NCBI GenBank assembly: GCA_002309395.1
Contig: DBWU01000047.1
Location: 3,336 to 9,127, forward strand
DNA length: 5,792 bases
Source: Oscillospiraceae bacterium UBA1230
GTDB lineage: Bacteria; Bacillota; Clostridia; Oscillospirales; Oscillospiraceae
Reading direction: 5' to 3'
The notes beneath the pieces are model-generated. The model worked only from the letters and a program-made list of their open reading frames with translations, was not told the origin of the DNA and did not search any database. Below are positions 1 to 5,409 of the stretch, in pieces. Position numbers and translations under genes: made by a program. Every line of letters begins with the position of its first letter. The stretch's first letter is position 1.

Positions 1-26
1 ATTGTGCGGTGTTGCCTTAAAATAAT

Positions 27-55
27 AGTATAACAGATATATTTGAACAATACAA
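27..55 (-). promoter_or_regulatory. Candidate sigma-A-type promoter reading off the left edge
   Basis: On the minus strand a TTGTAT -35 box (50-55) and a TATACT -10 box (27-32) are separated by 17 nt, in the AT-rich gap after the deacylase gene. It would drive a gene beyond the left edge. The -10 matches the consensus at 5 of 6 positions and the -35 at only 3 of 6, so this is a candidate only. Confidence 0.35.
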
Positions 56-83
56 GCCGCTTTGCCCGTATTTTCACGGCTTT

Positions 84-108
84 GCGGCAAGTCCGGGCGG
101 ACTGCCGC
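84..108 (-). terminator. GC-rich hairpin after the deacylase gene, possible weak terminator
   Basis: GCGGC(A)AGTCC pairs with GGACTGCCGC around a 4-nt loop, giving 10 bp with one bulged A. It begins 2 nt past the stop codon of the last gene of the leftward operon, where an operon terminator would be expected. No U-run follows on the minus strand, so termination is uncertain. It may simply be an mRNA 3' end structure. Confidence 0.35.
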
Positions 109-110
109 CG

Positions 111-686
111 CTACGGGCGGGCCGGGTTTTCGTGCTCCGGGTCCCAGGGCAGCTCCACCACCGTCGGGGCGTGGCCCATCGCGGGCAGCAGCTTTGAGAG
201 CAGGTCCGCGGTCTGCACACGCAGGGTGGAGGTGTTGATGCAGGGGTGCATCCCGATGCAGGTCTGGGAGAGGAGCTCGCGGTCTATGAGAAGACGCACG
301 CGCTTTTCCGTGTCGTTCATGAGTCCCAGCACGCTCACGGAACCGGGCGTGACGTCGAGACAGCCCAGCATCTGTTCGGCGCTTGCGAAGGAGAGCCGTG
401 CCGAGCCGATCTGCTTCGACAAAAGCTTCGTTTTGAACGGCTTGTCCCCCGGCATGAGCAGCAGCCAGAGCTCGGTCATCTGCCGGTTTGTCAGCAGGAG
501 GTTCTTGCAGATCTCGCAGCCGAGGAGCTTTTCGATCTCGTGGCAGGCCTCGATGGTGTCCGCGTGCTCGTGATCGGCGCGGGTATAGCACACGCCGAGG
601 GCATCGAGCAGGTCATAGCAGCGCTCCTCCCGGGGGCTGCGCGCCTCGGCGGGTCTTCCTTCATAGACGGTGGGGTCGATGTTCAC
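111..686 (-). CDS. ProX/PrdX-type prolyl-tRNA editing deacylase (YbaK/INS domain)
   Basis: This 191-residue protein has the size and motifs of free-standing YbaK/ProRS-associated editing domains. These hydrolyse mischarged tRNA, typically Ala-tRNA(Pro), in the cytoplasm. Visible motifs: Lys61 in CKNLLL (the conserved lysine of the fold), GSVSVLGLMND at 115-125, and GMHPCINTSTLRV at 144-156 (the GxHP element and substrate pocket). The domain covers most of the protein; the last ~15 residues are a low-complexity tail. Translation starts at GTG (684-686), supported by a perfect AGGAGG at 695-700 with an 8-nt gap. That GTG overlaps the TGA of the upstream chimeric ORF (GTGA), so the two are probably translationally coupled. 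This suggests the deacylase originally followed the aminotransferase whose 3' end survives upstream. Substrate preference (Ala-tRNA-Pro against another mischarged tRNA) cannot be read from the sequence. Confidence 0.88.
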   Translation of the reverse strand: MNIDPTVYEGRPAEARSPREERCYDLLDALGVCYTRADHEHADTIEACHEIEKLLGCEICKNLLLTNRQMTELWLLLMPGDKPFKTKLLSKQIGSARLSFASAEQMLGCLDVTPGSVSVLGLMNDTEKRVRLLIDRELLSQTCIGMHPCINTSTLRVQTADLLSKLLPAMGHAPTVVELPWDPEHENPARP

Positions 687-1078
687 AGGTCATTCCTCCT
701 CATGATCTCTCTCAGCGTGTCCGCGAGCAGGTCCATATCCGCCTCCGTACAGCGCTGGTCGCACAGCAGCGACAGCATGTGCTGCGTGACGCCGCGGCTC
801 ACCGGGCAGACGCCCGCGGCCTCCGCAGGCTCCGGCCAGATGGCGGCCGGGCAGTAGAATCTGCGGCGTATGAGCTCCCGCTGCACCGCGTCCCGGTTTT
901 GGACCGTGACCGGCAGGTAGAGGCCGCTGTTCTCCGGCGCGTCGGTCATCAGGCGCAGCGTCCCGTCCGCGAACAGGTCCGAGAGCCGCGCGCGCAGCCT
1001 TTGCAGGTTTCTCCGGCGCACCGCGAGGATCTTTCCCGGGTCGAGACCCCGCAGGATCTCCCGGTACGCGGGGGCCAT
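683..1078 (-). pseudogene. 3' remnant of a DegT-like aminotransferase gene (C-terminal ~130 codons)
   Basis: This part of the chimeric ORF codes for about 130 residues that read like the small domain of a sugar-type PLP aminotransferase of about 400 residues. Motifs include ILAVRRRN, NRDAVQREL, the FYCPAAIWP strand and LLCDQRCTEADMDLLADTL. The PLP-binding lysine and the large domain are missing, so the fragment cannot be catalytic. The family call is from motif recall without a database search. Its 3' end abuts the deacylase gene in the GTGA overlap expected for its native operon. Confidence 0.55.
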
Positions 1079-1783
1079 GCCGACGGGCTCCGCGCTCTCG
1101 TCCAGCAGCGCGTCGGCGCGGCGCTGGGTCTCCTCCGTCACGTCCATCGCCTGCACCATCAGGAGGTTTTCGATGTTCTCCTGCAGGAAGGAGGAGACCT
1201 TTCCGTCCGCCGCCTGTACCTGCTTATGAAGACCTTTGATCATGCGGCGCAGCAGCCCCGTACCCAGTACCACCAGCATGCCGCCGGCCACGAGGATCAG
1301 GGTAAAAAGCGGCTCCATCGCCGCCATGACCCAGACCGCCGCCACCAGTCGGGTCGTCGTAGACACCAGATTCGGCAGAACGCTTAACAGCCCGTCGTTT
1401 ACGATGCGGACGTCGTTGTTCATGCGGTTGATCAGCTCGCCGCTGTGATAGGCGGATACGGCGCGATATTCCCCGTTCAGGATCAGGGCGAACAGGCTCT
1501 TTTTCCAATCCTGATCCAGTTGCGCCTCCGTGTTGTCCCGCAGGTGCCGCAGGATCAGCCGCACGATCACGATGCCGGCGATCAAAAGACCCAGCCGGAC
1601 GGCGGAGAGCAAAAACGCCTGCCGCTCGCCGCTTACGGCGCTGTCGATCACCGCGCGGTTGCCAAGCGCAAAGCGAACGCTCAAATAGGCGATGCCGCCT
1701 TGCAGCAGCGTCATCAAAATGAGGGACAGCCACCTGCCGCGCACCTGGCGCAGCAGCCACAAAAGGGTGTTACGCTGTTTCAT
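683..1783 (-). CDS. Chimeric ORF: ABC exporter membrane half fused in frame to a DegT-like aminotransferase C-terminus
   Basis: The 366-codon frame has two unrelated parts. Residues 1 to about 225 match the membrane domain of a type-I (ABCB-like) exporter. There are four hydrophobic segments (about 16-38, 56-76, 134-155, 158-178), the SGELINRMNNDV element at 114-125 typical of the first cytoplasmic loops, and QENIENLLMVQAMDV at 201-215. Segments 5-6 and the whole ATPase domain (Walker A, signature, Walker B) are absent. Residues from about 236 to the end resemble the C-terminal third of a DegT/DnrJ-type PLP aminotransferase: YREILRGLDPGKILAVRRRN, then the LYLPVTVQNRDAVQREL strand and HMLSLLCDQRCTEADM near the end. 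The junction lies somewhere in residues 212-236 (about 1076-1150). The frame is intact, but neither transport nor transamination is likely to survive. The ATG lies 8 nt after the pqqD-like stop, without a good ribosome site, so it probably depends on coupled translation. The stop overlaps the GTG of the deacylase gene. Confidence 0.75.
   Translation of the reverse strand: MKQRNTLLWLLRQVRGRWLSLILMTLLQGGIAYLSVRFALGNRAVIDSAVSGERQAFLLSAVRLGLLIAGIVIVRLILRHLRDNTEAQLDQDWKKSLFALILNGEYRAVSAYHSGELINRMNNDVRIVNDGLLSVLPNLVSTTTRLVAAVWVMAAMEPLFTLILVAGGMLVVLGTGLLRRMIKGLHKQVQAADGKVSSFLQENIENLLMVQAMDVTEETQRRADALLDESAEPVGMAPAYREILRGLDPGKILAVRRRNLQRLRARLSDLFADGTLRLMTDAPENSGLYLPVTVQNRDAVQRELIRRRFYCPAAIWPEPAEAAGVCPVSRGVTQHMLSLLCDQRCTEADMDLLADTLREIMRRNDL
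695..700 (-). promoter_or_regulatory. Ribosome binding site fixing the GTG start of the deacylase
   Basis: A perfect AGGAGG on the minus strand lies 8 nt before the GTG at 684-686. It falls inside the last codons of the chimeric ORF. No in-frame ATG has comparable support, so GTG is taken as the start. Confidence 0.75.
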
Positions 1784-1791
1784 AGGCGTTG

Positions 1792-2052
1792 TTATTCATC
1801 CAGCGCGCCGATGGAACGAAGCTCGTCCAGCACGTGGCGCACGTCGGCGCGGATGGTCTCCCGATCGGCGTCGTACTTTTCATACAGCGCGTCTACCAGC
1901 GCGTCCTCCGTGGTATCCTCCCGCAGAAGCTCGGCAATATAGCCGGTGGTCTCATTGCCCTGCACGAAGCCGGAAAATTTGCTGTCTCCCACAGCCACCA
2001 GAAGCCAGCGATTGGCGACCTGACGGCTGATAAAACCCTTGTTCAGTTTCAT
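1792..2052 (-). CDS. PqqD-family peptide chaperone (RiPP recognition element)
   Basis: This 86-residue protein has the length and layout of PqqD-like proteins: an N-terminal beta hairpin region (GFISRQVANRWLLVAVGD, residues 6-23), a central NETTGYIAELL helix (33-43), a TTEDALVDALYEKYD segment (47-61), and a final winged-helix-type helix ending VLDELRSIGALDE. Family members bind the leader of a precursor peptide and present it to modifying enzymes; in PQQ synthesis they bind PqqA. Nothing else of a PQQ pathway is here, so a role with the neighbouring kinase and peptidase is more likely. The ATG has an AGGAGG at 2061-2066 with an 8-nt gap. It starts 19 nt after the peptidase gene and ends 8 nt before the exporter fragment. 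The peptide ligand is not identifiable from the window. Confidence 0.88.
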   Translation of the reverse strand: MKLNKGFISRQVANRWLLVAVGDSKFSGFVQGNETTGYIAELLREDTTEDALVDALYEKYDADRETIRADVRHVLDELRSIGALDE

Positions 2053-2060
2053 AACGCGAA

Positions 2061-2066
2061 CCTCCT
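2061..2066 (-). promoter_or_regulatory. Ribosome binding site of the pqqD-like gene
   Basis: A perfect AGGAGG on the minus strand sits in the 19-nt gap, 8 nt before the ATG at 2050-2052. It fixes the start and suggests independent, strong translation of this small protein. Confidence 0.7.
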
Positions 2067-2071
2067 GTTAT

Positions 2072-2512
2072 CTATTCGTCCTCGCCCGTCAGACGGCGGC
2101 ACAGCGCCGAGTAAACCCGGCGAAAACGCGCCGTGGCGAGTCGCAGCGGATGGGTCAGCTGCCACGCGGCGGCGTAGAAGCGGTAGAACGGATTGCCCAC
2201 GCTTACGTAGCGAGTGTTGCGGTAAAACGCCGTCAGCACGCCGATGATCTGCTCATCCCGTACGTATTCTTTGGCAAGGCAGTTATCGCCCAGCACCACG
2301 TAATCCTCCGGCCGGACTTTCACGATCCGGTGAAGCACGTAGTCCTTTCCTCTCCGATACAGAGGCACGTCGTACCGCTTGAGCCGCCCGGTCACCGGCA
2401 CGACGATGATCCTGTCGCGCCCCTGGCGCAGCATGGGTCGCATACTCACGCCCATGGTGGGGCTGACGTATATTCCATCGGTGGATAGAATATCCTCGAT
2501 CCTGCGCTTCAT
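2072..2512 (-). CDS. S24/S26-type signal-peptidase-like serine protease, no membrane anchor
   Basis: This 146-residue protein carries the signal peptidase I fold motifs. GVSMRPML at 21-28 holds the nucleophile Ser23, YVLHRIVKV at 58-66 holds His61 where bacterial-type enzymes have Lys, and VLGDN is at 73-77. A Ser/His pair is the pattern of the S26B (SipW/ER-type) branch. Unlike secretory signal peptidases, there is no N-terminal hydrophobic anchor before the Ser motif, and the C-terminal ~45 residues are basic, with only a weak hydrophobic stretch near 109-119. It may act in the cytoplasm or at the membrane face. The ATG overlaps the kinase stop (ATGA), and an AGGAGG at 2520-2525 lies inside the last kinase codons, so the two are coupled. 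In this context it may cleave the leader of a peptide bound by the PqqD protein. That role is inferred from neighbours. Confidence 0.82.
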   Translation of the reverse strand: MKRRIEDILSTDGIYVSPTMGVSMRPMLRQGRDRIIVVPVTGRLKRYDVPLYRRGKDYVLHRIVKVRPEDYVVLGDNCLAKEYVRDEQIIGVLTAFYRNTRYVSVGNPFYRFYAAAWQLTHPLRLATARFRRVYSALCRRLTGEDE

Positions 2513-3243
2513 GCCTTCGCCTCCTGTGCCGGTACGAACGGCAGACCGGTCATGGCCTCAAACGAAGCGCGTACCGCGTCTTGTGACATATCGCAGGAGA
2601 GCTGATACAGCGGCGTCTGCCGCAAGACGCCGTCCAGCAGCGACAGCGTTTGCATCAGCGCGTCGGGACTCCGGGGGATATAAACCTGGAACATCAGCTC
2701 CGACAGCAGATCCTCCGCCTTGCACCGGCAGGCGACGTTATCCGTGCCCCGGTGGATCAGGCAGATGCCGCCCAGCGGCACGATGCAGTTGCGCTGCCAG
2801 CGCTCTTTTCCCGCCCACGGCGTCGAGCACACGTCCACACCGCCGGAACGTACGCGCAAAAGGGGCTTGTCCCCGTTGACGATCTGTACGTCGTCGCCCA
2901 GATACTTTTTCCACAGGGAAATGTGGGTGGTTTTACCCGTGCCGCTGGGCGCCGTAAACAGATACGCCTTGCCGCCGTAAGCGATGGCGGCGCCGTGTAC
3001 CAAAAACGCGCCGCGCATGGGGAGCTGTTCAGCGATCGAGCGGTAGATCCCCAGCGTCTCGGCATACGCCTCCGACGTGCCGGGTACGGCAGCCTGATCT
3101 GCCGACAGATCGGCGTCGGAAGCGGAAGCGTACAGTGCCGGCACCCCGTCGGTAAGATAGTCGTGGCAAAAGCGTTTTGCGAACTCGTGGCGTGCGGAGA
3201 CCTCAATATTCAGTTCGGCAAGTGCGATACGAAAAGTGTTCAT
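2509..3243 (-). CDS. HPr-kinase/phosphorylase-like P-loop kinase of a peptide-modification cassette
   Basis: The 244-residue protein resembles the HprK catalytic domain and the HprK-like kinases found in RiPP gene clusters (some phosphorylate lasso peptides), without the N-terminal HprK regulatory domain. Visible: FLVHGAAIAY (80-89), the P-loop APSGTGKTT (98-106, Lys104), VNGDKPLLRV (122-131) in the Walker B-like position, and STPWAGKERW (140-149). The first 75 residues are family-specific. A longer frame with an upstream start at 3450 exists. I prefer the ATG at 3241-3243 because the protein begins cleanly there, a GAGG lies 5 nt upstream, and a good promoter (3296-3324) lies inside the longer version. 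It is the first gene of the operon and overlaps the peptidase gene by 4 nt. A target Ser/Thr in an unseen peptide is inferred; PEP carboxykinase-like annotations refer to the same P-loop fold. Confidence 0.82.
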   Translation of the reverse strand: MNTFRIALAELNIEVSARHEFAKRFCHDYLTDGVPALYASASDADLSADQAAVPGTSEAYAETLGIYRSIAEQLPMRGAFLVHGAAIAYGGKAYLFTAPSGTGKTTHISLWKKYLGDDVQIVNGDKPLLRVRSGGVDVCSTPWAGKERWQRNCIVPLGGICLIHRGTDNVACRCKAEDLLSELMFQVYIPRSPDALMQTLSLLDGVLRQTPLYQLSCDMSQDAVRASFEAMTGLPFVPAQEAKA

Positions 3244-3295
3244 ATAAGCCTCGCATACGAACAGGATCGGGATATGCGCGTTCCATAACAAGAGT

Positions 3296-3324
3296 AGCAT
3301 ACCACAAAAGTGCGGAAAATACAA
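3296..3324 (-). promoter_or_regulatory. Promoter of the kinase-peptidase-pqqD operon
   Basis: On the minus strand TTGTAT (3319-3324) and TATGCT (3296-3301) are 17 nt apart. The -10 is preceded by TGG, an extended -10. Transcription would start near 3289, leaving a leader of about 45 nt before the kinase ATG. This is the best promoter match in the 3244-3605 gap and supports the shorter kinase start. Confidence 0.55.
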
Positions 3325-3520
3325 CGGCGGATTTTCCGGAATTCTGCGCCGTTTGAAATTGCCGCGCCGCCGCGGCGGAGAAGGCAGATCAGCGCCATCG
3401 GGGAAGTAAAACGGCGCCCTTGACCCGAGCCGCGCAAGGAAGATGCACAAAGCGAACGCCCCGCCACAAACGTGACGGGACGTTGACGGTGGAAAAGGCG
3501 TCGTGTTTTGATAGAAAATC
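3325..3520. other. GC-rich intergenic segment without a supported gene
   Basis: Between the operon promoter and the repeat array there is a GC-rich stretch. Frames open across it on the minus strand but read as arginine- and proline-rich, have no ribosome site and run into the repeat array. I see no precursor-like small gene. A 12-nt perfect palindrome, CCGCCGCGGCGG, lies at 3367-3378. It may be the remnant of whatever lay here before the mobile unit arrived. Confidence 0.5.
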
Positions 3521-3524
3521 CTCC

Positions 3525-3608
3525 GAGGGGGTTCACCTGCCCTTTAGGGGGGGTCAACCGGGTCCGAGGGGGATTCAAATTCCAGAGGGGGTTCAAAGTG
3601 AACGATCA
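3525..3608 (+). repeat. Left repeat array: four GAGGGGG-TTCA units, about 20-nt period
   Basis: G-run units begin at 3525, 3545, 3566 and 3585, spaced 20, 21 and 19 nt. Each reads like [G/T]AGGGGG followed by TTCA or a variant. The last unit continues as an inverted repeat GTTCA-AAG-TGAAC (3591-3603). The array ends in the TGA stop codon of the GIY-YIG gene (3606-3608). Short degenerate repeats of this size next to a terminus resemble the multiple terminal repeats bound by IS21-family transposases, but no transposase is present. The units are the inverse orientation of those at 5207-5281. Confidence 0.7.
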
Positions 3609-5126
3609 GTTGTTTTCTTTATACTTCCAAATATATCCGCCTGCGGTTTTTAATGAATGGCTACAGCATTTACCTATTAACGCACGTTTGATGCCAGTAT
3701 TTCTTTCAGCTTCTGCGGCAGAAATGAACTCTTGAATTAATTCACCAGTATTTGCATCTATTTGAATTACTGCTTTTCTTCCATATGTTATAGCAACGGA
3801 GTCAATATCAGAATGATCCCCTGTATCGTATTTCCATAGAAAACCACCTGCAGACTTGCTATTCCCCCTTCCACTTAAGGCGGCTGAAATGGAGGACAGC
3901 CCAGAACATGAGCGGCGAGCTTCGGCAATGCTATCCCAAGTTTTAAGGTATTTTCCATTCATCATGTACTGATTTATTTTTCGGACAGTGCTCCTGTTTC
4001 TCGTGATTGTTTTTTCTGCTTTCGTTTCTTCCATCAACTGAACAATCCGATAATGATACTCATTTCTTATCAGATAGAGATTCTCATCAATATCATATGT
4101 GTGAATCTCTGGCAGTCTATCAAATAAATAAGAATCTGGTAAGTCTTCTGACGCTATATAATTTCTTATTGTACCAGAAGTTACCCCCATTTCTTTCGCT
4201 GCAACTGAAATGCTTTCAAAAAAATTAACAGGGATCCCTCTCCAATATTGCATAACGGGGGTTACTAGAGTTCTACCTGAAGTGCCACCTTTATGTACAT
4301 TATAACCGTGTTCGGGATTTAGAGAATCATATTTTGCTATGTAATATTCTTCTCGTTCAAATGCTTTTTCTATCTCGAGGTTACTTTCTAAAACAGTATG
4401 TTTGAAGTTGTCCCAGCCATATTTTTGGATTGCTCGCCAAAAGAGTTGCTGAGAAGCATATCCGTAGCCATTTTGCCAGCGCTTCTTAGTGTCCTGCTTT
4501 GTTATACCAATATAGACTTTCCCATTTGGAGCTGTATGCATGTAAACGATGTATAGACGGCTGTCAGCGATAGGTCCATTTTTTATTTTCCAATAATCAA
4601 TCCGCTTTGCAATACAACCGCAGGAAATTGTTTTTCCAGAAACAAGCGAACTTCCACTTATTACTTTCTTATTTCCACAATCGCACTGGCAGAGGTAATA
4701 TGTTCTTGTCCCACCGTTATATCTTGGGTAACGCTTCTCTGCTACAAGCATCCCAAACCTTTTCCCTGTATGATCGATTGAACTTCGTGATATTAAAGAT
4801 TCTTTTGCAAGGCAACCACAGCTCGTTGTCTTCCCACTAATTAAACATGATGCTATAACTGTGGTTGTGTTTCCACAATCGCATTGGCATCTCCAATAGA
4901 CTTTCCCGTTTCCCTTACGGATTACATCAATGGCAACTAATCGGCCAAATCTTTGTTGGGACAAATCAAGTGCATGTCCGGGATTGCTACTCTTAATGCT
5001 ATAGTAATGAGCAATGCCTTTTATTTGTTTTTTTGTTTTCTGTGGAAAAAGTTTGAATATTTCTTCATAATTCGAATCGGGGTAATACTTTTTCAAACAA
5101 TCAATCTGCTCTTTTGAATATTTCAT
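3606..5126 (-). CDS. GIY-YIG homing-endonuclease-like protein with zinc modules and NUMOD-type repeats
   Basis: A 506-residue nuclease. Residues 3-45 form a Myb/SANT-like helical DNA-binding segment. Two zinc-binding modules follow: CQCDCG (80-85) with SCGC (102-105), and CQCDCG (146-151) with SCGC (168-171). The GIY-YIG domain is at about 189-280: LYIVY (191-195), KVYIGIT (203-209), Arg216, the ERE motif with Glu259, and Asn276, corresponding to the I-TevI catalytic set, so it looks active. Then come three NUMOD1/IENR-type DNA-binding repeats (about 288-325, 383-433, 449-502); the last two end AGGFLWKY and AGGYIWKY. Such proteins cut a specific DNA site and spread their own gene. The ATG at 5124-5126 has a GGGGG 6 nt upstream. 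The gene is far more AT-rich than its neighbours, pointing to recent transfer, and is bounded by repeat arrays. There is no intron or intein around it, so it is free-standing. Confidence 0.87.
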   Translation of the reverse strand: MKYSKEQIDCLKKYYPDSNYEEIFKLFPQKTKKQIKGIAHYYSIKSSNPGHALDLSQQRFGRLVAIDVIRKGNGKVYWRCQCDCGNTTTVIASCLISGKTTSCGCLAKESLISRSSIDHTGKRFGMLVAEKRYPRYNGGTRTYYLCQCDCGNKKVISGSSLVSGKTISCGCIAKRIDYWKIKNGPIADSRLYIVYMHTAPNGKVYIGITKQDTKKRWQNGYGYASQQLFWRAIQKYGWDNFKHTVLESNLEIEKAFEREEYYIAKYDSLNPEHGYNVHKGGTSGRTLVTPVMQYWRGIPVNFFESISVAAKEMGVTSGTIRNYIASEDLPDSYLFDRLPEIHTYDIDENLYLIRNEYHYRIVQLMEETKAEKTITRNRSTVRKINQYMMNGKYLKTWDSIAEARRSCSGLSSISAALSGRGNSKSAGGFLWKYDTGDHSDIDSVAITYGRKAVIQIDANTGELIQEFISAAEAERNTGIKRALIGKCCSHSLKTAGGYIWKYKENN

Positions 5127-5171
5127 TTTCTGCCCCCGTTGACAAGCGATATGCTATTGATTAACAAGGAC

Positions 5172-5200
5172 AATATAACAAATCATAGATGGATAAGCAA
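5172..5200 (-). promoter_or_regulatory. Candidate promoter of the GIY-YIG gene
   Basis: On the minus strand TTGCTT (5195-5200) and TATATT (5172-5177) are 17 nt apart, about 45 nt before the ATG. The -10 is 5 of 6, the -35 weak. It lies between the right repeat array and the gene, so the nuclease unit would carry its own promoter. Confidence 0.4.
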
Positions 5201-5206
5201 TAAAAA

Positions 5207-5281
5207 CCTCAAATTGAACGATTACCCTCTATGAGAACGATACCCCTCAAATTGAACAATACCCCTCTGTGAGAACGATTT
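5207..5281 (-). repeat. Right repeat array: alternating CCCCTC-AAATTGAAC and CCCCTC-TGTGAGAAC units
   Basis: Four units start at 5207, 5225, 5243 and 5262 (spacings 18, 18, 19). Units 1 and 3 read CCTCAAATTGAAC plus GAT or AAT; units 2 and 4 read CCCTCTATGAGAACGAT and CCCCTCTGTGAGAACGAT. On the minus strand they become GAGGGG-containing units like those at 3525-3608, so the two arrays face each other around the GIY-YIG gene. They resemble IS21-type multiple terminal repeats; no IS genes are in the window. Confidence 0.7.
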
Positions 5282-5292
5282 ATCCGGGAGAG

Positions 5293-5309
5293 GGGTGTCG
5301 GGAACACCC
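5293..5309. repeat. Small GGGTGT/ACACCC hairpin
   Basis: A perfect 6-bp stem with a 5-nt loop, next to the right repeat array. On the plus strand it is followed by a short A-run, and on the minus strand it is preceded by a T-run. Function is not evident; it is part of the hairpin-rich gap between the mobile unit and the tRNA gene. Confidence 0.4.
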
Positions 5310-5310
5310 G

Positions 5311-5359
5311 AAAAAGCAAAAATGCCGTTGCGGAAATGACTCCGTAGCGGCTGCTTTTT
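5311..5359 (+). terminator. Long two-part hairpin ending in TGCTTTTT, terminator-like on the plus strand
   Basis: AAAAAGCA (5311-5318) pairs with TGCTTTTT (5352-5359), enclosing an 11-bp stem of 5324-5334 with 5341-5351 and a 6-nt loop. As plus-strand RNA the inner stem is fully paired with two G-U wobbles; as minus-strand RNA those pairs become C-A mismatches. It therefore looks like a plus-strand terminator or RNA element. No plus-strand gene is seen upstream in the window, so it may be a relic of a mobile element. Confidence 0.45.
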
Positions 5360-5372
5360 AAAGCCGGACACC

Positions 5373-5399
5373 GAAAAAGCCCTGAAATCAAGGGCTTTC
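5373..5399 (-). terminator. Rho-independent terminator, second in tandem after tRNA-Ala
   Basis: On the minus strand AAAGCCCT and AGGGCTTT form an 8-bp stem around a 7-nt loop, running into TTTTTC. It lies about 50 nt after the tRNA 3' end, behind a first terminator. Confidence 0.65.
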
Positions 5400-5409
5400 G
5401 GGCAAAATG

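Noticed and set aside
43..53. TTGAACAATAC near the left edge, identical to part of a right-array unit
   Set aside because: Only 11 nt match, no CCCCTC run or neighbouring unit is present, and the stretch is explained as promoter spacer; likely chance.
111..686. Functional link between the prolyl-tRNA editing enzyme and the nearby tRNA-Ala gene
   Set aside because: The genes are almost 5 kb apart in separate transcripts, with a mobile unit between them; nothing in the sequence connects them.
488..1387. Long open frame on the plus strand opposite the chimeric ORF and deacylase gene
   Set aside because: It is arginine- and histidine-rich, shows no domain, and mirrors the codon pattern of the GC-rich genes on the other strand.
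3244..3450. Longer kinase reading frame starting at 3450
   Set aside because: The extra 69 residues are arginine- and proline-rich, unlike the family, and the operon promoter lies inside them.
3525..5281. CRISPR array
   Set aside because: Units are degenerate, repeat every 18-21 nt without distinct spacers, and no cas gene is nearby.
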